Assembly: GCA_963702695.1 (NCBI GenBank)
Contig: CAVPDS010000020.1
Coordinates: 1 to 64,000 of the forward strand
Length of the DNA: 64,000 nt
DNA from: VAZQ01 sp963702695
Lineage (GTDB): Bacteria > Pseudomonadota > Alphaproteobacteria > Rhizobiales > Xanthobacteraceae
Reading direction: 5' to 3'
In this document: one piece after another, positions 33,811 to 43,242 of the stretch
Position numbering within the stretch: position 1 is the first letter of the stretch
Layout of the letters: each line of letters begins with the position of its first letter
The notes under the pieces: model-generated
The model's input: only the letters and a program-made list of their open reading frames with translations
What the model was told of the DNA's origin: nothing
Database searches by the model: none
Made by a program: the position numbers and the translations under genes

Positions 33811-34914
33811 TCAGCGCGCGGCGCGCTGCTGGGAAGGATTGAGGATCAGCTTCTGCACGCGCCAATTGAGGATTTCGGCGACGTAGATTTCATTCTCGGA
33901 CGGGCAGGCGATCTCGTGGATCCAGCCGAACTGCTTGAGTTGCTTGCCGCTCTTGCCGAACATGCCGAGCACCTGGCCGTCGAGGCTCATCTTGTAGACG
34001 CGGCCCGGGAAGGCGTCAGAGACGAACATCACCGGGTTCGGGCCTGGGGTGATGCAGATCGCCCAGGGGGCGCCCGGGGTCTGCGTGCCGCCGGTGGTGA
34101 GATAATTGTTGAGGTTCGGCATGTTGCCGATCGCGGGCCGGGCGCCTGCGGGCGGCGGGATGTCGATGGTGATCTTCTTCTTGAAGGTGCCCTCGGTGTC
34201 GAACACCTGAATACGGCGGTTGCCGCGGTCGCCGACAATGACGTTGTCGTTGTTGTCAACGGCGATCGTGTGCAGGGTGTTAAACTGGCCGTCGCCGGTG
34301 CCGAAGCTGCCCCACTGCTTGATCCAGTCGCCGTCCTTGCTCACCTTGGCGACGCGCGAATTGATGTAGCCGTCGCTGATGTAGCCGTTGCCGGCCTTGT
34401 CCCAGGCAATGTCGGTCGGCTGGCGGAACTGGCCGTCGACCGCCGGCAGCGGCGGCTTCGGGTGTTCCAGCGGGTGGGCGTTTTCGTCCGAGGCCTCCGC
34501 CTTGCGCCCGAACACCATCAGCACGCGGCCTTCGGGGGTCATTTTGACGATCATGTTGGACCCCTTGTCGGTGGCCCAGATATTGTCGTCCTTGTCGATG
34601 CGCACCGTGTGGGCGAACGACCACGCGTAGAGGCCCTTGCCGATTTCGCGGAGGAAGCTGCCGTCGCGGTCGAACTCCAGGATCTGCGACGCGGTGTTGC
34701 CGAAGGCCGGTCCTTGGCTCGAACCGCCGCGGCTGTAGACGTAGATGTGTCCCTTCGAGTTGACCGCCACGCCCGAGGCTTCGCCGAAATGCATGTCGGG
34801 CGGCAGCTTGAAGAAATTCGGAACTGAATCGAACGGCATTTCGGGCGCCGATGTCGATTGAGCGAATGCTGATGGGCTGAGCAGCACGAACAGCCCGACG
34901 AGCCATGGTTTCAT
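33811..34914 (-). CDS. Exported NHL-repeat / six-bladed beta-propeller protein
   Basis: 367 residues from ATG 34,914. After a signal peptide (WLVGLFVLLSPSAFAQ) come NHL-type repeats: FGEASGVAVNSKGHIYVYSR, AHTVRIDKDDNIWATDKGSN, FRQPTDIAWDKAGNGYISDG, LHTIAVDNNDNVIVGDRGNR and IHEIACPSENEIYVAEILNW, each one blade. Such secreted propellers (peptidyl-glycine lyase-like) are common in this group; no catalytic role can be assigned. The gene is divergent from the receptor at 35,038. Confidence 0.88.
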   Translation of the reverse strand: MKPWLVGLFVLLSPSAFAQSTSAPEMPFDSVPNFFKLPPDMHFGEASGVAVNSKGHIYVYSRGGSSQGPAFGNTASQILEFDRDGSFLREIGKGLYAWSFAHTVRIDKDDNIWATDKGSNMIVKMTPEGRVLMVFGRKAEASDENAHPLEHPKPPLPAVDGQFRQPTDIAWDKAGNGYISDGYINSRVAKVSKDGDWIKQWGSFGTGDGQFNTLHTIAVDNNDNVIVGDRGNRRIQVFDTEGTFKKKITIDIPPPAGARPAIGNMPNLNNYLTTGGTQTPGAPWAICITPGPNPVMFVSDAFPGRVYKMSLDGQVLGMFGKSGKQLKQFGWIHEIACPSENEIYVAEILNWRVQKLILNPSQQRAAR

Positions 34915-35037
34915 GACAACCTCCTTGGTGGCAAACTCGGCGGTGTTGTGGGACTTCGATTGATGGGTCCCGCCGTGGACCGAGTATACAAAGAGCGCTT
35001 CGTGTAACACAATCGCGATGGAGGCTCCGCGACGTTC

Positions 35038-36087
35038 ATGATCGGACGGCTCGCCGCATTCGCCATAGTCCTGCTTGCCGGCGCGCCTGCATCGGCCGAG
35101 CCGGTCGCCGATTTCTACAAAGGCCGGCAGATCAACCTGATCGTCGGCTACGGAACCGGCGGCGGCTACGATGTCTATGGCCGCCTGATCGCGCGCCACC
35201 TCGGCCGATATATCCCCGGCAACCCGACGGTAATCGTACAGAACATGCCGGGAGCCGGCAGCCTGCGCGCCGTCAATTACCTCTACAACACCGCGCCGAA
35301 AGACGGCACCGCGATCGCCACTTTCGGGCGTGACATTCCGCTGGTCGGCATCATCGGCCACAATCCGAACATCAGGTTCGATGCGCGCAAGTTCACTTGG
35401 CTCGGCTCGTCGTCGAGCTACGCCAACGACGCCTATTTCTTGTTCGTGCGCAATGATGCGGCGGTGAACTCCATCGAAGCGGCACGGCGTCCGGGCGGAC
35501 CGCCGATGGTGCTCGGTGGCAGCGGCGAGGGCTCGACCGGCAACGACATCCCGGCGGTGCTGCGTGAGGCTCTGGGCCTCAACATCAAGCTCATCGCCGG
35601 CTATCCCGACAGCAACGCGCTCTACCTCGCCGTCGATCGCAAGGAAGTGGATGGACGAACCGTCGGAATTTCGGCCACCGCATCCTCGCATCCGGAATGG
35701 CTCGGACCGACCAGCCCAGTGCGCATGCTGCTGCAGTTCGCGCGCGTGACCCGGCATCCGCAGTATTCCGATGTGCCGACCGCGCGCGAGCTGGCGCTCA
35801 ACCCGCGCGCGCGTGCGCTGATCGAGCTTGCCGAGTTGCCCTATCGGCTGTCGCGGCCGTTCGCGGCGCCGCCCGGGGTCCCGGAGGATCGGGCGAAGGC
35901 CTTGCAAGCGGCATTCCTTGCGATGCATCGCGACCCGCCATTTCTCGACGAGGCCACGCGGCTCAAAATCGACATCAGTCCGATCAGTGGAGACGAGGTG
36001 CTGCAGGCGATCGACGGCATTGCCGACGCGCCGCCCGATCTTCTCGATACGATGAAAAGGCTGCTGGAAACCAAGGGCGGCGGCTGA
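35038..36087 (+). CDS. Periplasmic receptor, Bug/TctC-like subfamily, copy A (349 aa)
   Basis: A signal peptide (LAAFAIVLLAGAPASA) precedes EPVADFYKGRQINLIVGYGT, GGGYDVYGRLIARHLGRYIPGNP and VQNMPGAGSLRAVNYLYNTAPKDGTAI, a Bug-like two-lobed receptor. The subfamily is marked by FY.GK.I.L.V....GGGYD.Y.R....H..R.IPGNP and differs from classical Bug (YPSRPV). The neighbour at 36,262 has the same 349-residue length and shares FTWLGSSSSYANDAY exactly, indicating tandem duplication. No transporter subunits are nearby. GGAGG lies 11 nt before the start. Confidence 0.88.
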   Translation: MIGRLAAFAIVLLAGAPASAEPVADFYKGRQINLIVGYGTGGGYDVYGRLIARHLGRYIPGNPTVIVQNMPGAGSLRAVNYLYNTAPKDGTAIATFGRDIPLVGIIGHNPNIRFDARKFTWLGSSSSYANDAYFLFVRNDAAVNSIEAARRPGGPPMVLGGSGEGSTGNDIPAVLREALGLNIKLIAGYPDSNALYLAVDRKEVDGRTVGISATASSHPEWLGPTSPVRMLLQFARVTRHPQYSDVPTARELALNPRARALIELAELPYRLSRPFAAPPGVPEDRAKALQAAFLAMHRDPPFLDEATRLKIDISPISGDEVLQAIDGIADAPPDLLDTMKRLLETKGGG

Positions 36088-36261
36088 GGTGCTGATCGCT
36101 TTCGAAAACGGCGCTGGCAAACGCGAGAGGGACGCGAGGTCACCCGGCGTCAATCGGCAATGCTGCGAGTGTCATCCGGCCGCACGATCCACAGCGTCAA
36201 GACACTGGACCGGCACGGTAACCGCTCTAAAATCTGAGAAAATCGGCAGAGAGGGAACATA

Positions 36262-37311
36262 ATGCGACGCATGTTGTTCGCGCTGTTTGTTGCGGCCGCG
36301 GCACTGGCGATTGGGCCGGCCTTCGCCGACGAGGTGTTCGACTTTTACAAGGGCAAGCGGGTCACGATGATCGTGAGCTACGGCACCGGCGGCGGCTACG
36401 ACGTCTACGCCCGCCTGCTCGCGAGATACATGAGCAAATACATTCCCGGCAATCCCAACATCATCGTGCAGAACATCCCGGGCGCCGGCAGCCTGCGCGG
36501 CGCGAATTTCATCTACAACCAGGCCGCCAAGGACGGCACCGCGTTCGGCACCTTCGCGCGCAACATGCCGCTGCTGGGCCTGCTCAAGACCGTGCAGAAC
36601 GTTCAATTCGATCCGCTGAAGTTCACCTGGCTCGGCTCATCATCGAGCTACGCCAACGACGCCTACCTGCTGATCGTGCGGCGCGACGCCCAGGTGAAGA
36701 CACTCGAAGAGGCGCGCCGCCCTGGCGGCCAGCCGATCCTGCTCGGCAGCACCGCCGAGGGCGCATCGAGCGATGCGATGGGGCTGCTGCTTCGCGACAT
36801 GCTCGGCTTCAACATCCGTCTGGTGCCCGGCTACACCGACAGCGGCGTTCTCTTTCTCGCGATCGAGCGCGGCGAGGTCGAGGGCCGCACCGTCGGTCTC
36901 TCGTCAGTGCGCTCGAACCATGCCGACTGGCTCGCGCCGAACGGCCTCGTGCATGCGATGGTGGCGATCGGGCGCGCAACCCGGCATCCCGATTTTCCGG
37001 ACGTACCGACCGCGCGCGAACTCGCGAAGTCCGATCAAGACCGCAAGCTGATCGAGATCGTCGAAGCGCCCTACAAGCTTTCGCGCCCCTATGCCGCCCC
37101 GCCCGGCGTGCCACCGGCGCGCGCGAAGGCGCTGCAGGAGGCCTTTCTCGCGACTCACAAGGACCCCGGCTATCTCGCTGATGCGCAGCGGCTGGGCCTG
37201 GACGTGAGCCCGATCGGCGGCAGCGAGGTGCTGCACCTGATCGAGGACATCGCCAAGACGCCGCCGAACGAACTCAAGCGGGTCGAGAAGCTGATCGAAG
37301 GCGGCGGATAG
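36262..37311 (+). CDS. Periplasmic receptor, Bug/TctC-like subfamily, copy B (349 aa)
   Basis: A tandem paralogue of the preceding gene, 174 bp downstream on the same strand. The signal peptide LFALFVAAAALAIGPAFA precedes DEVFDFYKGKRVTMIVSYGT, GGGYDVYARLLARYMSKYIPGNP, VQNIPGAGSLRGANFIYNQAAKDGTAFGTFARNMPLLG and the shared FTWLGSSSSYANDAY. A ribosome binding site (AGAGAGGGA) lies before the ATG. Divergence between the copies is concentrated in the C-terminal lobe, as expected if ligand preference has changed. Confidence 0.88.
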   Translation: MRRMLFALFVAAAALAIGPAFADEVFDFYKGKRVTMIVSYGTGGGYDVYARLLARYMSKYIPGNPNIIVQNIPGAGSLRGANFIYNQAAKDGTAFGTFARNMPLLGLLKTVQNVQFDPLKFTWLGSSSSYANDAYLLIVRRDAQVKTLEEARRPGGQPILLGSTAEGASSDAMGLLLRDMLGFNIRLVPGYTDSGVLFLAIERGEVEGRTVGLSSVRSNHADWLAPNGLVHAMVAIGRATRHPDFPDVPTARELAKSDQDRKLIEIVEAPYKLSRPYAAPPGVPPARAKALQEAFLATHKDPGYLADAQRLGLDVSPIGGSEVLHLIEDIAKTPPNELKRVEKLIEGGG

Positions 37312-37322
37312 GCCGGCCCCAC

Positions 37323-38444
37323 TCACCGCCCCTTGGCCGCGAGCGCGGCCTTCTCGACCACGGCCTTCGGCGTGGCGTAGACCTGCCTGATGAGCGCCAG
37401 AACCTGTTCGCCGCCGATGCCTTCGACCGCAAGGTTCATTTTCGCAGCCTCGGCGCGCAATGCTGGATCCTTCAAGGTCGCCTCGAAGCCGTTGCGCAGC
37501 AGCGCCACCCGCTCCTCGGGCAGCCCGGGAGGCGCCAGGAACGGCCGGCCCATCTTGTTCGGCGCCGCCCAGAACGTGAGGATTTGCCGCTCTTCCTCGG
37601 TCTTGGCCATGTCGAAGACCCAGGGCACATCGGGCAGGTTCGGCTCCCTGTCGAGCGCGATCTGGACGAGCAGACGGACCTTCTTGTCCTTGAGCCAATC
37701 CGCATTGAGCGAGACCAGCGTATCCCAACTGATGCCGCAGCGCCCGTCGACCTCGCCGCGCTCCATCGCCAGATGCGTTTCGGGCGCCCCTTTGTAGCCG
37801 GTGACGACCTTGAACTTGGTCCCGAACAGAGTGTTCATCACATTCGGGTAGATCGCGTCGGTGCTGCTCGGCCCGCTGGTGCCGACCACCATTTCGCGCC
37901 GCTTGACGTCATCGATGGTCATGATCGGCGACGTGTGCCAGACGATGCAGACATTGGTTTCCTGGTTGGCGCTGCCCAGCCAGGCGATCTTGTTCGGGTC
38001 GAAATGGCTGTCCACGCCCAGCAGCGGGTCGAAGGCGACGGCGCGCTGCGGTGCCGCGATCGCGGTGCCGTCCTTGGGCGCCACGTTGTACATGAAGCCC
38101 ATCAGACGCCGGCCGCTGGCGCCCGGCATGTTCTGCACCACGATGTTCGGATTCCCCGGAATGTTACGTCCGAGATGGCGCGCGAACAGGCGGGCGTAGG
38201 CGTCATACGGACCTCCGGCCGGCGACCCGACATAGAGCGTGATCTCCTTGCCGCTGTAGAAATCTTCGGCAAGTGCGGCGGTGGTGGTCGCGAGTGAAAG
38301 CACCGCGACAGTCGTCCCCGCGAAAGCGGGGACCCACACCCTCCGCAGATCGAATTTCATCATATCGCGCAACATTGCTATCACGAAGCTTATGGGCCCC
38401 CGCTTTCGCGGGGACGACAGTCGCTTGGGAACGGCTTTCTTCAT
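37323..38444 (-). CDS. Periplasmic receptor, Bug/TctC-like subfamily, with repeat-interrupted signal peptide
   Basis: 373 residues from ATG 38,444, overlapping the upstream stop by 1 nt (TGATG). The core EDFYSGKEITLYVGSPAGGP, YDAYARLFARHLGRNIPGNPNIVVQNMPGASG belongs to the same subfamily as its neighbours. The N-terminus is unusual: the basic start MKKAVPKRL and the hydrophobic core VAVLSLATTTAALA are separated by about 36 residues (SSPRKRGP ... VWVPAFAGTT) encoded by a dispersed palindromic repeat. Whether the leader still works is unclear; a start at internal Met28 (MMKFDLRRVW) would not remove the whole insertion. Confidence 0.85.
   Translation of the reverse strand: MKKAVPKRLSSPRKRGPISFVIAMLRDMMKFDLRRVWVPAFAGTTVAVLSLATTTAALAEDFYSGKEITLYVGSPAGGPYDAYARLFARHLGRNIPGNPNIVVQNMPGASGRRLMGFMYNVAPKDGTAIAAPQRAVAFDPLLGVDSHFDPNKIAWLGSANQETNVCIVWHTSPIMTIDDVKRREMVVGTSGPSSTDAIYPNVMNTLFGTKFKVVTGYKGAPETHLAMERGEVDGRCGISWDTLVSLNADWLKDKKVRLLVQIALDREPNLPDVPWVFDMAKTEEERQILTFWAAPNKMGRPFLAPPGLPEERVALLRNGFEATLKDPALRAEAAKMNLAVEGIGGEQVLALIRQVYATPKAVVEKAALAAKGR
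38311..38418. repeat. Dispersed palindromic repeat inserted in a signal-peptide coding region
   Basis: Two inverted copies of a hairpin unit (38,311-38,336 GTCGTCCCCGCGAAAGCGGG..., and 38,393-38,418 ...CGCTTTCGCGGGGACGAC) enclose about 56 bp. The whole unit of about 108 bp adds 36 codons in frame. Translated on the gene strand the arms give SSPRKRGP and VWVPAFAGTT, the familiar products of this repeat class. Confidence 0.8.
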
Positions 38445-39400
38445 CACAGCTTCAGCAGCTTCTTCGCGTTTTCGTAATACACCTTGTTCTTCTCTTCCGG
38501 CGTCAGACCGATCTTGTTGATGAGATCGACGCCTTCCTTCTTCAACACGAACAGCGGCGGCGAGTCGGTGCCGAAAATAAAGTGATCGGCGCCGACGGTA
38601 TCGAAGGCGCAGCGCGCACCCGGCGGATGATAGCAGGTCGATTCCAGGTACATCATCTTGAGGTAGTGCAGCGGCTCGTGCTTGATCAGCATCGGCTCGT
38701 AGGAGCCGAGAAAAAACGCCTCGTCCTGCAACCGGTAGGCGTAGTTCATCCGGCCGATCATCTCGCAGATGCCGCCGCCGAGGTGGGTCGCCACGACCTT
38801 CAGCTTCGGAAGCTTTTCGAGCACGCCGCGCACGATCAGCCGCGCGACCGCCAGCGCACCGTCCATCGGACGGCCGACGCTCGACGCCAGCCGATAATCC
38901 CGCATCCGCTCCTCGCCGAATCCCACCGACGGCGGATGGATGACGACCGGGACGTCGAGTTCCTGTGCGAGCTGGAAGAACGGCATCGCCTCGTCATCGT
39001 CCGGGTAGTTGCCCTGCAGGCTGGAGAGAATCCACGCGCCTTTGAGCCCGTCCTGCTTGATGGCGCGCTCGAATTCGCGCAGGAACTTGTCTCCGCCATA
39101 GGGGACCGTCGAGGCCATTCCATAGACTTGGCCATGATATTTGGACTGCTGCTCGGCCAGGAAGCGGTTCTGCGCCTGGCACAGCGCAAGCTGCTGCTCG
39201 CGGTCCATGTCGCGCATGTTGTGCAGCGGGTTGCTGATGACGGAAACGTCGACACCGCCGATCTTGGCGGCTTCCAGCACGTTCTCGATCGTTCCCGGCG
39301 GCTTGCCGGTCTTGGCGCCGATGTTCTTGTGAAAGCCAGTACTGGTGAAATTGCCCCATTCGGCCGGTGGGAAAACGTGCGTGTGGAAGTCGATGATCAT
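38444..39400 (-). CDS. Amidohydrolase family protein (ACMSD-like amidohydro_2)
   Basis: 318 residues starting MIIDFHTHVFPPAEWG. Metal-binding landmarks are HTH at the N-terminus, VVIHPPS, VVATHLGGGICEMIGRMNYAY and the late Asp in IFGTDSPP. This layout is that of metal-dependent decarboxylases/hydrolases related to 2-amino-3-carboxymuconate-6-semialdehyde decarboxylase. It has no signal peptide, so it is cytoplasmic. The following receptor gene starts on its stop codon (TGATG), so the pair forms an operon: receptor plus enzyme for the same or a related acid. Confidence 0.88.
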   Translation of the reverse strand: MIIDFHTHVFPPAEWGNFTSTGFHKNIGAKTGKPPGTIENVLEAAKIGGVDVSVISNPLHNMRDMDREQQLALCQAQNRFLAEQQSKYHGQVYGMASTVPYGGDKFLREFERAIKQDGLKGAWILSSLQGNYPDDDEAMPFFQLAQELDVPVVIHPPSVGFGEERMRDYRLASSVGRPMDGALAVARLIVRGVLEKLPKLKVVATHLGGGICEMIGRMNYAYRLQDEAFFLGSYEPMLIKHEPLHYLKMMYLESTCYHPPGARCAFDTVGADHFIFGTDSPPLFVLKKEGVDLINKIGLTPEEKNKVYYENAKKLLKL

Positions 39401-39484
39401 TGGTTATTGGCCCTAGCTGTCCATGGTGCGATGGCGAAGCGCCGACATAGGCTCCGAATCTTTTGCACGGAACCCCGTCCCCAG

Positions 39485-39590
39485 CCCTCCCCCTGCAGGG
39501 GGAGGGCGAAGATCGTGGCACGGCATTGCCGACTTTCATAGCGAGTGATCAGCTTCTCTTAACCTCTCCTGCAAGGGGAAGGGCCTCGCG
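39485..39590. repeat. Intergenic palindromic repeat
   Basis: A perfect 22-bp palindrome (39,485-39,506, arms CCCTCCCCCTG / CAGGGGGAGGG) and a weaker relative at about 39,562-39,585 (CCTCTCCTGCAAGGGGAAGGG) occur in the 260-bp gap between the amidohydrolase start and the next gene. It belongs to the same hairpin class as the insertion at 21,542 in uvrD. Confidence 0.65.
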
Positions 39591-39659
39591 CAACAAGGCG
39601 CGTGAAGTCCCGAGATTTCACGAAAGAGGGGCATGGCATCCATCATCGCGTGCGCGCAC

Positions 39660-40736
39660 TCACCGCGACACGTTGACGATGATCTTCTGATAAAGGTCCT
39701 GCCACTTGTCGGCATGATCGAGCATCATACCGGAATCGATGAGCTTGATCGGCATCTTGGAGTATGGCGATTCGATCTTCGTGCTCACGGTCACGAACTG
39801 GCGGCTTGCGAGGATCGGCTGCGCGTCGCCGATCAGGAAATCGTAGAACAAAACCGCCCCGTAAGGATGCGGCGCGTTGCGTGCGACACCCGCGGCCGTC
39901 GGCCGGGCGATGAGGGGCGGAATCACGAACCAGTCGACAGGTGCGCCCTTGGCCTTCGCCTGCTCGGCGATGAAGCCATACATCGTGAGCGCCATCGGCA
40001 CCTCGCCGGCGACGACGAGGTTGTTGAGGAGCGAATGGCCCTTGCGCACCGAGATGCCGTTGGTCGCGACGATTTCGCGGAAGAGCTTGAGTCCCGGTGC
40101 CTCGCCGAGCTCGGTAACGACCTGCCCGAACCAGTCGAAATCCTCCGCCTCGATGCCGAGCTTACCGTTCCACTCGGGCTTGAGCAGGTCGCGATAAGTC
40201 TTCGGCAGGCTCTCCTTCTTGATCACGCCGGTGTTGTAGGACTGCACGAAGGTGTTGAGATAGACCGACGCCCACTGCCGGTGCGCCGGCAACGATTCCG
40301 GGATCACGTCGGCATACAGCGGCGATTTCACCTCCTGCAGCAGGTTTTCGCGGTAAAGCGGCTCGATGCCGGAGCTGGAGCCGGCCATCACGTCCACCTC
40401 GTTCCGCCGTGCCTTCGACTCCGTGATGATCCGCTGCAGAATGCCTTCGGAATCGGCGCGCCAGACCTTGACCTTGACGCCGTACTTCTTCTCGAAGGCT
40501 GCGGTCAGAACGGAAATGTCATCGACCGGGATCGACGAGTAAAATGTGAGTTCGCCCTCTTTCTTGGCGCCCTCGATCAGCTTCTTCTCGCGGTCGGCGC
40601 CCTGATAGTTCGCGATGTCCGCGAGGGAACTCGATTGCGCTTTCGCCGCCGGAGCACTGGCGAGCAGGCATGCGACCAGGACGAAGAGCGACTGTACCGG
40701 AAACAACATTCGCTGCGGCTTTTGGAGGCCGATCAT
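39660..40736 (-). CDS. Extracellular solute-binding protein, family 1 (iron(III)/polyamine-receptor-like)
   Basis: 358 residues from ATG 40,736 with GGGAGA upstream. After a signal peptide (VQSLFVLVACLLASAPAAKAQ) come GAKKEGELTFYSSIPVDDISVLTAAFEKKYGVKVKVWRADS and MAGSSSGIEPLYRENLLQ, typical of the AfuA/FutA-like receptors of ABC importers. The tyrosine cluster of true ferric-iron receptors is not evident, so the ligand is open. It is divergent from the enolase-superfamily gene, with no permease or ATPase gene nearby. Confidence 0.85.
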   Translation of the reverse strand: MIGLQKPQRMLFPVQSLFVLVACLLASAPAAKAQSSSLADIANYQGADREKKLIEGAKKEGELTFYSSIPVDDISVLTAAFEKKYGVKVKVWRADSEGILQRIITESKARRNEVDVMAGSSSGIEPLYRENLLQEVKSPLYADVIPESLPAHRQWASVYLNTFVQSYNTGVIKKESLPKTYRDLLKPEWNGKLGIEAEDFDWFGQVVTELGEAPGLKLFREIVATNGISVRKGHSLLNNLVVAGEVPMALTMYGFIAEQAKAKGAPVDWFVIPPLIARPTAAGVARNAPHPYGAVLFYDFLIGDAQPILASRQFVTVSTKIESPYSKMPIKLIDSGMMLDHADKWQDLYQKIIVNVSR

Positions 40737-40916
40737 GAGCTTCTCCCAACGCCAGCATTGTTGTTGAAGCGCCCAGGCTAGTGGCAGCCGCCTGCAAAGG
40801 CAACGCGACCGCCCGCCGCGCAGTGCGCGATTCGTCCGTTTTACGCCGTCGGGACTTGTGCCCTTGCGTTGGACGAAAGACATTAGCGGCCCAAACCGGA
40901 CCGAGGGCCGAAAGAC

Positions 40917-42110
40917 ATGAAGATCGCAAAATTCGACGACTTCCACGTCGAGTGCGGATGGGAAACCTATTCCTTCCTCAAGATCACCACCGACGCGGGG
41001 CTGGCCGGCTGGTCGGAATTCAAGGAGCACCGGCGGCCCGGCGTCGGCGCGGCGATTCATGGCCTTGGCGCGAACCTCATCGGCGAAGACCCGCGGGCGC
41101 TCAACCGCATCGACGCGGCGCTCGCCTCGCAGACGCGCACTGTCCCGGGCGGGCTCAACGGCAACGCCGTTGGCGCAATCCTCAATGCCTGCCTGGATAT
41201 CAAGGGCAAGGCGCTCGGCGTGCCGGTTTATGAGCTTTTCGGCGGCGCGGTGCGCGAGCGCATTCCGGTGTACTGGTCGCGCTGCGGGGTGATCCGGGCG
41301 CGCTGCGCCGATTTCTTCGACGGCAAGGTGGTCGACCGCCCGGCGGTGCGCACGCTCGACGACCTCAAGGGCGCCGCCCGCGAGGCGCACGACGCCGGCT
41401 TCAAGGGTGTCAAGACCAATCTCCTGGTATTCGATGAGAAGGGCGGCCGCCAGTACGCTCCCGGCTCCGGCACCATGCGCGGGCCCGGCCATCCCGAGCT
41501 CAATCTGCCGGAAGAAATGCTCGATGCGCTGCTGGCCCAGCTCGCAGCGCTGCGCGAAGGAGGCGGCCCCAAGCTGCGGATCGCAGTCGACCTCAACTTC
41601 AATTACAAGCCCGAAGGTCTGCGCCGTATCGCCAAGAAGGTCGAGCCGTTCGAGCTGATGTGGCTGGAAATGGACCTCTACGACCCGAAGGCGCTCGCCC
41701 TCATCCGCCAGTCGACCACCACACCGATCGGTTCGCTCGAAACCATCCTGGGGCGACGAGCACTGAAGCCATACCTCGAGAACCATTGCGTCGATGTCGC
41801 TATCATCGACCCGCAATACAATGGCGTGATCGAGTCCGTGCGCATGGCCGCACTATGCGACGCCTACGACGTCAACGTCGCCTCGCATAATTTCAGCGGG
41901 CCGCTCTCCGCGCTGATCTGCGCGCACTATGCCGCGGTGATCCCGAACTTTCGGATCATGGAGCTCGATGTCGACGAGGTGCCGTGGAAGCCGAAGCTGC
42001 TCAAGACACCGAACAAGGTCGAGAACGGCGAATTCGTCCTCCCCGCTGGCCCCGGATGGGGCACGGAGGTGGACGAAGACATGCTGCGCAAGTACGCAGC
42101 GAAGCACTGA
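40917..42110 (+). CDS. Mandelate racemase / muconate lactonizing enzyme family protein
   Basis: 397 residues of the enolase superfamily: a capping domain (about 1-125) and a TIM barrel. Landmarks are the base region AGFKGVKTNLLVFDEKGG, metal ligands in RIAVDLNFNYKPEG, LMWLEMDLYD and GSLETILG, then DVAIIDPQYNGVIES and VASHNFSGPLS, where the His may be the second catalytic base. This pattern suits sugar-acid dehydratases such as galactonate or fuconate types, but the exact reaction cannot be fixed. It is followed 13 bp later by three tandem receptors, suggesting uptake and conversion of one class of acids. Confidence 0.87.
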   Translation: MKIAKFDDFHVECGWETYSFLKITTDAGLAGWSEFKEHRRPGVGAAIHGLGANLIGEDPRALNRIDAALASQTRTVPGGLNGNAVGAILNACLDIKGKALGVPVYELFGGAVRERIPVYWSRCGVIRARCADFFDGKVVDRPAVRTLDDLKGAAREAHDAGFKGVKTNLLVFDEKGGRQYAPGSGTMRGPGHPELNLPEEMLDALLAQLAALREGGGPKLRIAVDLNFNYKPEGLRRIAKKVEPFELMWLEMDLYDPKALALIRQSTTTPIGSLETILGRRALKPYLENHCVDVAIIDPQYNGVIESVRMAALCDAYDVNVASHNFSGPLSALICAHYAAVIPNFRIMELDVDEVPWKPKLLKTPNKVENGEFVLPAGPGWGTEVDEDMLRKYAAKH

Positions 42111-42123
42111 GAAGGGTTGTACG

Positions 42124-43152
42124 ATGATCTCCGTCAGGCCGCTGCCGCATCTCGCCTTGGCTGCCGCTCTCACAGCCATCGCGGCCGTGCCAGCACTGGC
42201 CGAACCCGTTGCCGACTTCTATCACGGCAAGACCATCAGTCTGTATGTCAGCTTCCCGCCCGGCGGCGGCTACGACCTCTTCGGGCGCGTGTTGCTGCCT
42301 CACTTCACCCGCCACATTCCCGGCAACCCGACCATCGTGATCAAGAACATGCTGGGCGGCAGCGGTATCAAAGCCGCCGGCTACATCTCGACCATCACAC
42401 CGCAGGACGGCACCTCGCTCGGCCTGTTCCTCGATCACACCACGCTCGGCAAGGTGCTGGGCGGACCCGGCGAATTCGATCCGGTGAAGATGGTGTGGAT
42501 CGGCCGCATCGTTTCGACCGCGACCGTCTCGGTGGTCTGGCACACCTCGGCCGTCCAGACGGTCGAGCAGGCCAAGAGCAAGGAAATCCTCATCGCCGGC
42601 ACCGTGCCCTCGAACAGCGCCTCTTTCATCCCGACCGCGCTCAACGATCTGATCGGCACCAAGTTCAAGGTGATCCGCGGCTTCCAGGGTTCGCCCGACC
42701 AGGCGCTGGCGATGGAGCGCGGCGAGGTGAACGCGATCGGCGGCATGAGCTGGGAAGCGATCCAGATGAATCACGCCGAGTGGCTTGCGACCAAGAAGAT
42801 CAGGATCCTCTACGCGCTCGGCGCGCACCGCATCAAGGATCTGCCGAATGATCCGGCGCTGCTCGACTTCGCGACCGACGCACGCTCGCGCGATATCCTT
42901 TCGCTGCTTGGCAGCGGCCCCGACATCGGCCGTTCCATCGTCGCGGAGCCCGGCATCCCGGCGGAGCGCGCGGCGGCGCTGCGCAGGGCCTTTATGGAGA
43001 CGATGGAGGACCCGGAATTCCTGGCCGACATGAAGAAGCGCAATCTCAACGTCGAGCCGCTTCCCGGCGAAGAGGTGCAGAAGATCGTCGCCGCCGACGC
43101 CGCCACGCCCCGCGAGTTGGTGGAACAGGCGAAGCGCTATATCGGACAATAA
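42124..43152 (+). CDS. Periplasmic receptor, Bug/TctC-like subfamily, tandem copy 1 (342 aa)
   Basis: 342 residues from ATG 42,124. The leader LALAAALTAIAAVPALA precedes EPVADFYHGKTISLYVSFPP, GGGYDLFGRVLLPHFTRHIPGNPTIVIKNMLGGSGIKA and DGTSLGLFLDHTTLGKVLGG. It is 13 bp after the enolase-superfamily gene, so co-transcription is likely. It shares near-identical blocks (GRIVSTATVSVVWHTS, RGFQGSP, LNVEPLPGEEVQKIVAA) and exact length with the next two genes. Confidence 0.9.
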   Translation: MISVRPLPHLALAAALTAIAAVPALAEPVADFYHGKTISLYVSFPPGGGYDLFGRVLLPHFTRHIPGNPTIVIKNMLGGSGIKAAGYISTITPQDGTSLGLFLDHTTLGKVLGGPGEFDPVKMVWIGRIVSTATVSVVWHTSAVQTVEQAKSKEILIAGTVPSNSASFIPTALNDLIGTKFKVIRGFQGSPDQALAMERGEVNAIGGMSWEAIQMNHAEWLATKKIRILYALGAHRIKDLPNDPALLDFATDARSRDILSLLGSGPDIGRSIVAEPGIPAERAAALRRAFMETMEDPEFLADMKKRNLNVEPLPGEEVQKIVAADAATPRELVEQAKRYIGQ

Positions 43153-43242
43153 GGCGCGCCGGCCGCTTGAGGTGCGACTCAGTACGCCGGGAAATTTTGC
43201 GAGCATTAGGCTAAGATCGCGCCGGCCAACGAGGACATTTCC

